From: Roseivivax sp. GX 12232
Lineage (GTDB): Bacteria > Pseudomonadota > Alphaproteobacteria > Rhodobacterales > Rhodobacteraceae
DNA: 64,000 bases
Direction of reading: 5' to 3'
NCBI RefSeq assembly: GCF_021272185.1
Contig: NZ_JAJSEC010000009.1
Coordinates: 62,001-126,000, forward strand
Part shown: positions 8,895 through 17,176 of the stretch, one piece after another
Layout of the letters: each line of letters starts with the position of its first letter
Numbering within the stretch: the first letter of the stretch is position 1
Translations under genes and position numbers: made by a program
Notes under the pieces: model-generated
Told to the model about the DNA's origin: nothing
Seen by the model: only the letters and a program-made list of their open reading frames with translations
Database searches by the model: none

Positions 8895-10319
8895 ATGGCT
8901 GATGCATCCATCGGGACCGCGGAGGAGCTGCGCGACCCCAATTACACGCCGCCCATCGCACAGGCGGTGCCGCTCGGCATCCAGCACGTGCTGGCGATGT
9001 TCGTCTCGAACGTCACCCCGGCGATCATCGTCTGCGGCGCGGCGGGCTTCGGCTTCGGCTCGAACAGCCCCGACTTCCCCGAGATGATCTACATGATCCA
9101 GATGAGCATGTTCTTCGCGGGCATCGCCACGCTCTTCCAGTCGATCGGCGTGGGCCCGGTGGGCGCGCGGCTGCCGATCGTCCAGGGCACGAGCTTCGCC
9201 TTCATCCCGATCATGATCCCGCTGGTCGCGGGCAAGGGCGTCGACGCCATCGCGGTCTTGATGGGCGGCGTGCTGGTCGGCGGCCTCTTCCACGCGGTGC
9301 TGGGCCTGTTCATCGGGCGCATCCGCTTCGCGCTGCCGCCCCTGGTGACCGGCCTCGTGGTGACCATGATCGGCCTGGCGCTGGTGAAGGTCGGCATCCA
9401 GTATGCCGCGGGCGGCGTCCCGGCGATCGACACGCCGGAATACGGCTCGGCGCTGAACTGGTCGATGGCGGGCGTGGTGATCCTGGTGACCCTGGCGCTG
9501 AAGTTCTTCGCCCGGGGCATGCTGTCGCTTTCGGCTGTGCTGCTGGGGCTTCTGGCGGGCTATGCCTTCGCCTTCGTCATGGGGCAGGTGAACCTCGGCA
9601 ATGTCGGCCGCGCGGCGAGCTTCGCGCTGCCCGATCCGCTGCACTTCGGGCTCGAGTTCTCGGTCGCGGCGATCCTGGGCTTCTGCCTCATGGCCTTCGT
9701 CTCGGCGGTCGAGACGGTGGGTGACGTCTCGGGCATCACCAAGGGCGGCGCGGGCCGCGAGGCCACCGACCGCGAGATCCAGGGCGCGACCTATGCCGAC
9801 GGTTTCGGCACCGCGATCTCGGGGCTCTTCGGGGCGCTGCCCAACACCTCCTTCAGCCAGAACGTCGGGCTGATCGCCATGACCGGCGTGATGAGCCGCC
9901 ACGTGGTGACCATCGGGGCGCTCTTCCTGATCGCCTGCGGGCTGGTGCCGAAGATCGGCGCGGTGATCTCCTCGGTGCCGATCGAGGTGCTGGGCGGCGG
10001 CGTGATCGTGATGTTCGGCATGGTGGTCGCGGCGGGCATCTCGATGCTGTCGGATGTGACCTGGAACCGCCGCAACATGGTGATCTTCGCGATTGCCCTG
10101 TCGCTGGGCCTGGGCCTGCAGCTCGAGCCCAACGCGCTGCAATACCTGCCGGGCACGCTGAAGGTGCTGGCGACCTCGGGCATCCTGCCCGCGGCGCTGA
10201 TCGCCATCGTGCTGAACCTGGTGCTGCCCGAGGAGCTGTCCGGTGAGAGCACCGAGGAGGTCTCGGGCGGCATGTCCGGCCACGCGCGCGGCAGCTTCAC
10301 CCGCGACGAACGCGGGTGA
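8895..10319 (+). CDS. uacT: NCS2-family urate/xanthine:proton symporter
   Basis: The 474-residue inner-membrane transporter has about 12-14 hydrophobic helices and the NCS2 signature QNVGLIAMTG at residues 322-331, plus the N-terminal LGIQHVLAMFVSNVTPAIIV block with the conserved Gln-His and the VQGTSFAFIP motif. NCS2 proteins of this subgroup import urate or xanthine with protons. The start at 8895 follows GGGAGGG. It lies 51 bases after allA and completes the plus-strand puuE-allA-permease operon. The C-terminal tail after residue 450 is hydrophilic (SGESTEEVSGG). Substrate is inferred from context; urate is most likely, but xanthine is possible. Confidence 0.9.
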   Translation: MADASIGTAEELRDPNYTPPIAQAVPLGIQHVLAMFVSNVTPAIIVCGAAGFGFGSNSPDFPEMIYMIQMSMFFAGIATLFQSIGVGPVGARLPIVQGTSFAFIPIMIPLVAGKGVDAIAVLMGGVLVGGLFHAVLGLFIGRIRFALPPLVTGLVVTMIGLALVKVGIQYAAGGVPAIDTPEYGSALNWSMAGVVILVTLALKFFARGMLSLSAVLLGLLAGYAFAFVMGQVNLGNVGRAASFALPDPLHFGLEFSVAAILGFCLMAFVSAVETVGDVSGITKGGAGREATDREIQGATYADGFGTAISGLFGALPNTSFSQNVGLIAMTGVMSRHVVTIGALFLIACGLVPKIGAVISSVPIEVLGGGVIVMFGMVVAAGISMLSDVTWNRRNMVIFAIALSLGLGLQLEPNALQYLPGTLKVLATSGILPAALIAIVLNLVLPEELSGESTEEVSGGMSGHARGSFTRDERG

Positions 10320-10457
10320 GGTCAGGGCGGGGGGCCTTTCGAGGGCCCTCGCTTGCGCCGGGGTGCGGTGGTGGTGCGGTTTAGGCCGGGCGGGAGACGA
10401 TGGGTGCTGATCTCTCACGCTTGGCCCGGCGCGCGCCGCACCCCGCGCCTTGGCGCC

Positions 10458-10498
10458 AACGACAAAAGGCGGCGCTCTGTGCGCCGCCTTTTGTCGTT
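10458..10498. terminator. Perfect 18-bp stem bidirectional terminator
   Basis: An 18-bp perfect stem (10458-10475 with 10481-10498) has a 5-base loop. The arms contain GACAAAAGGCGGCGC, so an A-tract precedes and a T-tract follows the GC core, as in bidirectional Rho-independent terminators. It lies 139 bases after the uacT stop codon and faces the bhc operon on the other side. Confidence 0.8.
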
Positions 10499-10644
10499 CT
10501 GGGGCTGCTTTCACGGCCCACTGAGCGTGGACTGCGGCGAAGTGCGGACCGCTGCCCTTCGTCGCGACCACAAGCGATTGAACATTCGCTTAGCTCCACC
10601 CGCCGTCAGGCCGCCCTAACCACAACCACCCCATTCAGTGCATC

Positions 10645-10993
10645 GCGCCGTCCCATCCACCCGCTGCGCCCGGACCGCGCCGCAGGCGCAGGGCGCGCGC
10701 CGGACCGACCCGGCGGTCTGGCGCTCTTGTGGGCGGTCTGCGCCGTTCGACGGGCGGAGGAACATGGCATCCATAAATCGCATCGCTCAGAGGTCGGCCG
10801 CGCCGTCCCATCCACCCGCTGCGCCCGGACCGCGCCGCAGGCGCAGGGCGCGCGCCGGACCGGCCCGGCGGTCTGGCGCTCTTGTGGGCGGCGCGCGCCA
10901 TTCGTCCGATAGAGGAACATGGCCGCCATAAAGCGCGTCGCTCAGAGGTCGGCAGCGCCAGCCCCCGGTCCGCCGCGCGCCCTGCGCCTGCGG
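10645..10993. repeat. 155-bp tandem duplication of a dispersed inverted-repeat element
   Basis: A unit of about 155 bp occurs twice (10645-10799 and 10800-10954), followed by a third right-hand arm. The second copy has 29-bp inverted arms, 10835-10863 and 10965-10993, with a single mismatch; the first copy's left arm is 10680-10708. The arm core GGGCGCGCGCCGGACCGG and the right-flank block TCGCTCAGAGGTCGGCAGCG are shared with the elements at 2864-3000 and 16869-17005, so this is the same repeat family in a longer-armed form. Confidence 0.8.
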
Positions 10994-11082
10994 CTGGCGT
11001 GGGATGTGCTGCGCGGTCTAAGCGGGTTGCTGACGGATGAGCGGGACACCCACGGTAGGCCATCGTCCAAACCCGTCCCCCT

Positions 11083-11114
11083 CAAAAACAAAACGGCCGG
11101 GCATTCGCCCGGCC
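11083..11114 (-). terminator. Rho-independent terminator of the bhc operon
   Basis: On the minus strand an 8-bp perfect stem (11107-11114 with 11095-11102) and a 4-base loop are followed by a T-rich run (complement of AAAAACAAAA at 11084-11093). It lies 38 bases past the bhcD stop codon. Confidence 0.85.
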
Positions 11115-11151
11115 ATCCCGCCTCGCTCCAAACCGCGAGAAAGCCTCCGCG

Positions 11152-12117
11152 TCAGACCTCCACCTCGATCGCCACGCCTTTCTCCACCGCCAGGTCCACC
11201 ACGGCGGCGGCGACGGCGAGGTCCTGCAGCCCGACCCCGGTGCCGTCGAACAGCGTGATCTCCTCGTCCGAGCGGCGCCCGGGGTCGTCGCCGTTGATCA
11301 CCGCACCGAGCGTCTGGATGTCGCCCTCGCCGATCAGCCCCGAGGCCACCGCGTGCTGCGCCTCGCCGAGGCTCACTGCCTGCGCCACCTCGTCGGTGAA
11401 GACCCGGGCACGGGCCAGGAGCGCCGGGTCGACCTCCTGCTTGCCCTTGGTGTCGGTGCCCATGCAGGCCAGATGCGTGCCGGGCGCCACCTGGTCGGCC
11501 CCGAGGATCGCCGCGAAGGAGGAGGTGATCGAGACGATCACATCCGCCGCATGCATCTCGTCCAGCTCGACCGCCTGGAAGGGCACGCCGGCGCCGCGGG
11601 CGACCTCTTCGAGGCCGGGCAGCATCTCGGGGTGCAGGTTCCAGCCGATCACCTTCTCGAAGGCGCGCTGTTCGAGCGCCGCGCGCAGCTGGAACTTCGC
11701 CTGGTGGCCCGCGCCGATCATGCCGAGGACCCGCGCGTCGCGCCGCGCCAGGTGCCGGATCGAGACCGCCGAGGCCGCCGCCGTCCGCAGCGCGGTCAGA
11801 AGATTGCCGCCGACCATGGCCCGGGGCCGCCCGGTGTCGGGATCGAAAAGGAAGACCGTCGACTGGTGGTTGATGATCCCCTTTGTTTCGAGATTGTTCG
11901 GCCAGTAGCCCCCGGCCTTCAGCCCCAGCGTCAGGCCCGAGCGGTCGAAACCGCCCTTGAAGCCGTAGAGCGCGTCCTCGTGGCCCAGGGCCTCGCGCAC
12001 CACGGGGAAGTTGTAGGCCTGGCCCGCGGCCATGGCGGCGAAGACCGCCTCGACGGCGTCAAAGGCCGCCTCGCGGGTCATCAGGTCGGCGATCTCGTGC
12101 TCGGGCACGATCAGCAT
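11152..12117 (-). CDS. bhcD: Iminosuccinate reductase BhcD
   Basis: The 321-residue protein belongs to the ornithine cyclodeaminase/mu-crystallin family. In the beta-hydroxyaspartate cycle it reduces iminosuccinate to L-aspartate with NAD(P)H, regenerating the amino donor. The N-terminal substrate domain contains Lys54 and Lys67 (YGFKGG, LGLKAGGYWPNN). The Rossmann part carries VLGMIGAGHQAKFQ near residue 132 and the later CMGTDTKGKQEV. The ATG at 12117 has GGAGG upstream; longer readings run into the intergenic gap. It is last in bhcABCD. Family membership alone would allow an amino-acid dehydrogenase or cyclodeaminase; the operon decides the call. Confidence 0.92.
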   Translation of the reverse strand: MLIVPEHEIADLMTREAAFDAVEAVFAAMAAGQAYNFPVVREALGHEDALYGFKGGFDRSGLTLGLKAGGYWPNNLETKGIINHQSTVFLFDPDTGRPRAMVGGNLLTALRTAAASAVSIRHLARRDARVLGMIGAGHQAKFQLRAALEQRAFEKVIGWNLHPEMLPGLEEVARGAGVPFQAVELDEMHAADVIVSITSSFAAILGADQVAPGTHLACMGTDTKGKQEVDPALLARARVFTDEVAQAVSLGEAQHAVASGLIGEGDIQTLGAVINGDDPGRRSDEEITLFDGTGVGLQDLAVAAAVVDLAVEKGVAIEVEV

Positions 12118-12232
12118 GTCTGTCCTCCGTCCGAAATTCGTGCGTCCGCGCGCCACCGCCGGAGGGCGGGCATACGCCGCGGACGGCTTCCCGGCCCCTC
12201 GCGGGCCGGGCCCTCCAGATTGCGCGGGGGCC

Positions 12233-13396
12233 TCAGTAGGCCTTGCCGCGCGCCGAGACCGGCCAGAGCGTCTCGACCTTGCCGCCCCGCACGCCGACGT
12301 ACCAGTCGTGCACATTGGCGGTCGGGTCGCAGTGGCCGGGCACCAGGCGCAGCTTCTCTCCGACCTTGAGGACGCCCTCGGGGTCGGCGATCACCCCGTG
12401 TTCGTCCGAGCATTTCACGTATTCCACGTCGGTGCGGCCGAAGATCACCGGCAGCCCGCTGTCGACCGATTGCGCCTTGAGGCCGGCGTCACAGATCGCC
12501 TTCTCCGCCTTGGCGTGGCTCATCACCTGCGTCAGGAGGAACATCGCGTTCTCCCATTCGCCCTGGTCGATGCGCTTGCCCTCGGCGTCGAGGATGCGGC
12601 CGTAATCGGCATCCATGAAGGCATAGGAGCCGCATTGCAGCTCATTGTAGACGCCCGAATTGCTCTCGAAATAATACGACCCGGTACCGCCGCCGCCGAC
12701 GATGTCGCAGGAGAGGCCCTTGTCCTTCAGCCCGTCCACGGCGTCCTTTACCATGGCGACCGCCACGTCGATCTTGGCCTTGCGATCCTCGTAGCTGTCG
12801 AGGTGTTGCATGGCACCCTGGTAGGCCTGGATGCCGGCGAACTTCAGCCCCGGCGCGGCGTCGATGGCCTCTGCGATCTCGATCACCGCAGGCGTGGTGG
12901 TCACGCCGCAGCGGCCCGCGCCGCAGTCGATCTCGACCAGGCATTCGATCTCGGTGCCGTGCTTTTCGGCCGCCGCCGAAAGCTCGGCCACATTGGCCAG
13001 GTCATCGACGCAGCAGATCGTCCGCGCGCCGAGCTTCGGCATCCGCGCCAGCCGGTCGATTTTCTGCGGGTCGCGCACCTGGTTCGAGACCAGCACGTCG
13101 GTGATCCCGCCCCGGGCGAAGACCTCGGCCTCGGAGACCTTCTGGCAGCAGACCCCGCAGGCGCCGCCCAGCTCGACCTGGAGCTTCGCCACGTCGACGG
13201 ATTTGTGCATCTTGCCGTGCACCCGGTGGCGCATGCCATGGGCGCGGGCGTAATCGCCCATCTTCTTGATGTTGCGTTCGAGCGCGTCGAGGTCGAGCAC
13301 CAGGCAGGGGGTCTGGATCTCGTCCGCCGACATGCCGGGCAGGGCGGGGACGTCGAAGCCGACCTCGAGGTCGGAAAGCGAGAGGGGGGCGTTCAT
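12233..13396 (-). CDS. bhcC: beta-Hydroxyaspartate aldolase BhcC
   Basis: This 387-residue PLP enzyme has the D-threonine-aldolase (fold type III, alanine-racemase-like) architecture. In the cycle it condenses glycine and glyoxylate into (2R,3S)-beta-hydroxyaspartate. The N-terminal IQTPCLVLDLDALERNI begins the barrel, and the cofactor Lys is probably Lys62 in HRVHGKMHKS. The EIDCGAGRCGV segment binds cofactor phosphate, and GGGGTGSYYFES follows. The C-terminal beta domain holds the metal-binding His and Cys (LVPGHCDPTANVHDWYV). AGGAG lies 7 bases before the ATG. In isolation it would be called a D-threonine or 3-hydroxyaspartate aldolase; the operon makes BhcC the best call. Confidence 0.94.
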   Translation of the reverse strand: MNAPLSLSDLEVGFDVPALPGMSADEIQTPCLVLDLDALERNIKKMGDYARAHGMRHRVHGKMHKSVDVAKLQVELGGACGVCCQKVSEAEVFARGGITDVLVSNQVRDPQKIDRLARMPKLGARTICCVDDLANVAELSAAAEKHGTEIECLVEIDCGAGRCGVTTTPAVIEIAEAIDAAPGLKFAGIQAYQGAMQHLDSYEDRKAKIDVAVAMVKDAVDGLKDKGLSCDIVGGGGTGSYYFESNSGVYNELQCGSYAFMDADYGRILDAEGKRIDQGEWENAMFLLTQVMSHAKAEKAICDAGLKAQSVDSGLPVIFGRTDVEYVKCSDEHGVIADPEGVLKVGEKLRLVPGHCDPTANVHDWYVGVRGGKVETLWPVSARGKAY

Positions 13397-13477
13397 GGGG
13401 CGTCTCCTGTTGTCAGGTCTGTCTCGGTTTGCGCGGGGCCCGGGCGCGAAGCCCGGCCCTCGCTTTGGAAAGAGTGC

Positions 13478-14446
13478 TCAGCCCGCCATCCAGGGCAGGC
13501 GGTCGAGGTCGACATTGCCGCCGGTCACGACCACACCGACGCGCTTGCCGGCGAAGCGCTCGCGGTTCTTCAGGATCACCGCCAGGGGCACCGCGCAGGA
13601 GGGCTCCATGACGATCCGCAGGTATTTCCACGTGATCTTCATGGCCTCGACGATCTCTTCCTCCGAGGCGGTGAGGATGTCGCTGACGTGGTTCGACACG
13701 AAGTGCCAGGTCAGGTCCTTGAGCGGCACCTTCAGCCCGTCGGCGATGGTCTCGGGCGCGTCGTCGGCGATGATATGCCCGGCCTTGAAACTGCGCATCG
13801 CGTCGTCGGCCTGCTCGGGCTCGGCGGCGATGATCTGCACCTCGGGCGCCAGGGTCGAGAGCGTCAGGCAGGTGCCCGAGATCATGCCGCCGCCGCCGAT
13901 CGGCGCGGTGACGATGTCGAGCCCCTCGGTCTGTTCCATCAGCTCCTTCGAGCAGGTGCCCTGGCCCGCGATCACGCGCGGATCGTTGTAGGGATGCACG
14001 AACTCGCCGCCGGTCTCCTGCTGGACGCGGGCGAAGACCTCCTCGCGCGAGGAGGTCGAGGGCTCGCATTCGGTGACCTGGCCGCCGTAGCGCCGCACCG
14101 CGTCCTTCTTGGCCTGGGGCGCGGTCTTCGGCATGACCACGTTGCAGGGGATGCCGCGCCGCCCGGCGGCATAGCTCAGACAGAGCGCGTGGTTGCCCGA
14201 GCTGTGCGTCGCCACGCCCAGCCTGGCCTGGTCCTCGTCGAGGCCGAAGACCGCGTTCGAGGCGCCGCGCACCTTGAAGGCGCCGGGCTCCTGCAGGTTC
14301 TCGCATTTGAAGAACAGCTTCGCGCCGGTCAGATCGTCCAGGTGATCCGAGGTCAGCACCGGGGTGCGGCGGATATGCGGGCGGATGCGGTCGTGCGCGG
14401 CCAGCATGTCCTCGTAGGTCGGGATATACATCGGGGCATCCTTCAT
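13478..14446 (-). CDS. bhcB: beta-Hydroxyaspartate dehydratase BhcB
   Basis: This 322-residue fold-type II PLP enzyme of the serine/threonine dehydratase family removes water from beta-hydroxyaspartate to give iminosuccinate. The Schiff-base lysine is Lys58 in EPGAFKVRGA, substrate loop SSGNHA follows at about residue 83, and the phosphate-binding GGGGMISG lies near residue 185. Single-domain length excludes biosynthetic IlvA, which has a regulatory ACT domain. The ATG at 14446 shares one base with the bhcA stop codon (TGATG), so translation is coupled. An alternative in-frame ATG lies at 14431. Order A-B-C-D matches characterised bhc operons. Confidence 0.94.
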   Translation of the reverse strand: MKDAPMYIPTYEDMLAAHDRIRPHIRRTPVLTSDHLDDLTGAKLFFKCENLQEPGAFKVRGASNAVFGLDEDQARLGVATHSSGNHALCLSYAAGRRGIPCNVVMPKTAPQAKKDAVRRYGGQVTECEPSTSSREEVFARVQQETGGEFVHPYNDPRVIAGQGTCSKELMEQTEGLDIVTAPIGGGGMISGTCLTLSTLAPEVQIIAAEPEQADDAMRSFKAGHIIADDAPETIADGLKVPLKDLTWHFVSNHVSDILTASEEEIVEAMKITWKYLRIVMEPSCAVPLAVILKNRERFAGKRVGVVVTGGNVDLDRLPWMAG

Positions 14447-15636
14447 CAGGCGGCGTCCTTGTGCAGCAGCGCCGGGTGGCCGCGGTAGTAGTCCTGCGCC
14501 GCCGCGACGCCGGAGCCCAGGGTAATCTCGAGCCCGAGGTCCTTCATGCACATCTCCGCCGTGGCGATGCCCGAGAGGGTCATCACGTCGGTGAGGCTGC
14601 CGAGGTGGCCGATGCGGAAGACCTTGCCCGCGACCTCGCCGAGGCCGACGCCGAAGGCCACGCCATAGGTCTCGGCGGCATGGGTGACGATGCGCGTGGC
14701 GTCGAAGCCATCAGGCGTGCGGATCGCGCTGACGGTGTCGGAATAGACCTCGGGCGAGGTGGCACAAAGCTCGAGCCCCCAGGCCGCGACCGCGGCGCGG
14801 ACACCCTCGGCGATGCGGTGGTGACGGGCGAAGACATTCTCCAGCCCCTCTGCGAGCAGCATCCCGCAGGCCTCGTTCAGCCCGTTCATCAGCCCCACGG
14901 CGGGGGTATAGGGATAGGCGCTGTTGGCGTAGCCCTTGGCCATGTCGTGCACGTCGAAGAAGGTGCGCGGCAGGCGGGCGGTCCTGGTGGCCTCCATGGC
15001 GCGCGCCGAGAAGCCGGTGATCGCGAGGCCCGCGGGCAGCATGAAGCCCTTCTGCGAGCCGGTGACCGCGACATCGACGCCCCAGTCGTCGAAGCGGAAG
15101 TCCATCGAGCCGATGGAGCTGACGCCGTCGACGAAAAGGAGCGCGGGATGGCCCGCCGCATCCATCGCCCGGCGCACCGCGCCGATGTCCGAGCGCACGC
15201 CGGTCGCCGTCTCGTTGTGGGTGGCGAGCACGGCCTTGATCTCATGGCCTGTGTCGGCGCTCAGGATCTCTGCGTAGCGGTCGGCGGGGATGCCCGCGCC
15301 CCAGGGGGTCTCGACGATCTCCACCTCGAGCCCGTGGCGCTGGCACATGTCGATCCAGCGGTGGCTGAACATGCCGTTCCGCGCCGCCAGCACCTTGTCG
15401 CCGGGCGAGAGCGTGTTGCTCAGCGCCGTCTCCCAGCCGCCGGTGCCGGTCGCGGGGAAGATGAAGACCTCGGCGCTGTCGCTCTTCAGGATCCGCCGCA
15501 CACCCGCGCGGGCGGGGTGCAGGATCTCGCCGAAGAGCGGCGAGCGGTGGTCGATCGTCGGCATGTCGCAGGCCTTGCGCAGCCGTTCGGGGATATTGGT
15601 CGGCCCCGGAATGAAAACCGGATTCTGAAAGCTCAT
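14446..15636 (-). CDS. bhcA: Aspartate:glyoxylate aminotransferase BhcA
   Basis: This 396-residue class V aminotransferase, of the serine-glyoxylate aminotransferase type, transaminates glyoxylate to glycine with L-aspartate as donor, giving oxaloacetate as the net product of the cycle. Visible features are the N-terminal FIPGPTNIPERL, the ATGTGGWE phosphate-binding segment at residue 62, the VDGVSSIG loop with the cofactor-binding Asp170, and the PLP lysine Lys196 in TGSQKGFMLPAGL. GGAGGGAG lies upstream of the ATG. First gene of the minus-strand operon, divergent from bhcR. Alone it could be serine-glyoxylate or alanine-glyoxylate aminotransferase; the full cluster supports BhcA. Confidence 0.94.
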   Translation of the reverse strand: MSFQNPVFIPGPTNIPERLRKACDMPTIDHRSPLFGEILHPARAGVRRILKSDSAEVFIFPATGTGGWETALSNTLSPGDKVLAARNGMFSHRWIDMCQRHGLEVEIVETPWGAGIPADRYAEILSADTGHEIKAVLATHNETATGVRSDIGAVRRAMDAAGHPALLFVDGVSSIGSMDFRFDDWGVDVAVTGSQKGFMLPAGLAITGFSARAMEATRTARLPRTFFDVHDMAKGYANSAYPYTPAVGLMNGLNEACGMLLAEGLENVFARHHRIAEGVRAAVAAWGLELCATSPEVYSDTVSAIRTPDGFDATRIVTHAAETYGVAFGVGLGEVAGKVFRIGHLGSLTDVMTLSGIATAEMCMKDLGLEITLGSGVAAAQDYYRGHPALLHKDAA

Positions 15637-15804
15637 CGGTGACTCCCTCCGTCGATGCAGACAGGATACGCCGGGGCGCGTCTCGGGGAAATTTTTTTAA
15701 AACCATTTTTCAGAAATGCGGGTGGCGGGATTTTTCGCCCGTTGTCAGGGGTTTGCGTTTTTCATATCGTGGGGGCGTTTTTCAGGGAAATGCGAAGGTG
15801 TGTC
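15637..15804. promoter_or_regulatory. Divergent bhcA/bhcR control region with repeated TTTTTCAG motif
   Basis: The 168-base intergenic region is unusually AT-rich for this genome. It has a direct repeat: TTTTTCAGAAATGCG at 15706-15720, and TTTTTCAG, GG, AAATGCG at 15778-15794. Further TTTTTC occurrences lie near 15731 and 15758. BhcR of Paracoccus is a glyoxylate-responsive IclR regulator acting on this promoter, so these repeats are candidate BhcR sites. The second repeat sits directly before bhcR and would fit autoregulation. Confidence 0.55.
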
Positions 15805-16641
15805 ATGGAGAACCCGAAGACCGGCGCCCGGCGGGCCCGGGGGCGGCCGCGCCACTGGGACGACAAGACCGATCAGAACGTCATCAAGTCGCTCGATCGG
15901 GCGATGGAAGTCTTCGAGTTCCTGAGCGAGGCCCAGGGCAAGGCGCTGACCGTGATCGCCGCCGAGATGGGCCAGTCGCCGGCCACGGTCTACCGCATCC
16001 TGATCACCCTCGAGGGGCGCGGGCTGGTCGAATTCGACGCCGAGGAGCAGCTCTGGCACATCGGCCCGCGCGCCTTCGTGATCGGCGCGCGTTTCCTGCG
16101 CCGCACGAGCCTGGTCGACCGCGCCCGCCCGGTCCTCCGCAAGCTCATGGAGACCACCGGCGAGACCGCCAACCTCGGGGTCGAACGCGAGGGCTCGGTG
16201 CTCTTCCTGAGCCAGGTCGAGACCCATGCCAGCATCCGCGCCTTCTTCCCACCGGGGACGCTTTCGCCGATGCATGCATCGGGGATCGGCAAGGCGCTCC
16301 TGGCGCATATGGACGCCGCGCGGCTCGACCGGCGGCTGGCCGAGGGCGGTCTCGGGGCCTTCACCGGCCGGACGATCACCGCGCCCGAGGCGCTGCGGGC
16401 GGATCTGGCCGAGATCCGCGCCCGGGGCTACGCGGTGGACGACGAGGAGAAGAACGCCGGGATGCGCTGCATCGCGGCGCCGGTCTTCGACATGACCGGC
16501 GAGGCGGTGGCCGGGATCTCCGTCTCCGGCCCGACGAGCCGGGTCGCGCGGGAAGAGATCGCCCGCTTGAGCGCCGCCGTCATGGCCGCCGCGCGCGAGC
16601 TGAGCGCCGCGGTGGGCGGGACGGTTGGGGGTGAGGGGTGA
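15805..16641 (+). CDS. bhcR: IclR-family regulator BhcR
   Basis: The 278-residue protein has an N-terminal winged helix-turn-helix (residues about 28-90, VIKSLDRAMEVFEFL and SPATVYRILITLEGRGLVEF) after a basic leader (GARRARGRPRHWDD). A C-terminal IclR effector domain follows (NLGVEREGSVLFLSQVE, the FFPPGTLSPMHASGIGKALLA block and GMRCIAAPVFDMTGEAVAGIS). BhcR proteins bind glyoxylate and control the cycle. It is read divergently from bhcABCD, as in Paracoccus. The ATG at 15805 follows GAAGGTG; an upstream in-frame start at 15790 is possible but has a poorer ribosome site. Confidence 0.93.
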   Translation: MENPKTGARRARGRPRHWDDKTDQNVIKSLDRAMEVFEFLSEAQGKALTVIAAEMGQSPATVYRILITLEGRGLVEFDAEEQLWHIGPRAFVIGARFLRRTSLVDRARPVLRKLMETTGETANLGVEREGSVLFLSQVETHASIRAFFPPGTLSPMHASGIGKALLAHMDAARLDRRLAEGGLGAFTGRTITAPEALRADLAEIRARGYAVDDEEKNAGMRCIAAPVFDMTGEAVAGISVSGPTSRVAREEIARLSAAVMAAARELSAAVGGTVGGEG

Positions 16642-17176
16642 GGGCGGGGCTCCAAGTGAGGTGAGATAGCGCTGGCTATGCGGAGTGAATCGCGGCTGGC
16701 TGCCCGGAGGATGCCGAGGAAGCGGAAGCGCGCGAGTAGCGATGAGTGAGGGTTTCCGAGGGGGCTTGAAACGAAGCCCTCCAGCGCGAGGCAGCCCTGC
16801 CAACCTAGGAGCAGCTTGGTCCCGCAGTCACCGCGCTCCCCTTGCGCCCGAATAGCATCGAAGATGCCGGGCGCGCGCCGGACCGGCCCCTTGGGCCGGC
16901 GCTCCTGTGAGTGGTGCGCCTAACTCACCCCTAGCCCTGACCTTGCCGGGATAAAGCGCCTCGCTCAGAGGTCGGCAGCGCCGGCCCCCGGTCCGGCGCG
17001 CGCCCTCTGGTGTGCGGGGTGAGAGGGGGCGGGCGTTGAGGTCTCGCCTGCCTTGTGGCGGTTCTTCTGCGTTTGCATTGGGTCGGAGTTGGGCTTCTGC
17101 TCTTTGGCAGGCAAAAAGCATCAAAGGCGACGGCCACGACGCTCAAGCGAGCACCAAAACCGCCCCCGCTACCCCC
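16642..17176. other. Intergenic region between bhcR and allE
   Basis: This 535-base gap separates the convergent bhcR and allE genes. It contains the inverted-repeat element copy B. A weak hairpin pairs CTT..AAG ends of the segment GAGGGGGCTTGAAACGAAGC near 16756-16780 and may terminate bhcR. Otherwise I see nothing supportable; open frames here read through repeats and lack ribosome sites. Confidence 0.65.
16869..17005. repeat. Dispersed inverted-repeat element, copy B
   Basis: A 137-bp element has perfect 18-bp inverted arms (16869-16886 and 16988-17005), identical in arm sequence and total length to copy A at 2864-3000. The core matches with few differences, including the shared block GGTGCGCCTAACTCACCCCT. 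Similarity reaches outward to about 16845 and 17021. Two near-identical copies 14 kb apart, plus the related unit at 10645-10993, define a repeat family of this genome. Confidence 0.85.

Larger units (their letters stand above)
10320..11151. other. Intergenic region between convergent uacT and bhcD; repeats and terminators only
   Basis: This 832-base stretch separates two convergent operons. It contains a long-stem terminator, a duplicated inverted-repeat element and the bhcD terminator, all listed separately. Between 10499 and 10644 I see nothing interpretable. Open frames through the repeats are mutually redundant translations of the duplicated unit and are not supported as genes. Confidence 0.75.

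Noticed and set aside
10645-10993. Small genes in the duplicated repeat region
   Set aside because: Predicted peptides on both strands are near-duplicates of one another because of the 155-bp duplication and have no start signals.
12233-15636. Separate D-threonine aldolase, threonine dehydratase and serine-glyoxylate aminotransferase for amino acid degradation
   Set aside because: Single-family annotation would give these names, but the four genes in order A-B-C-D with a divergent IclR gene match the characterised beta-hydroxyaspartate cycle operon.
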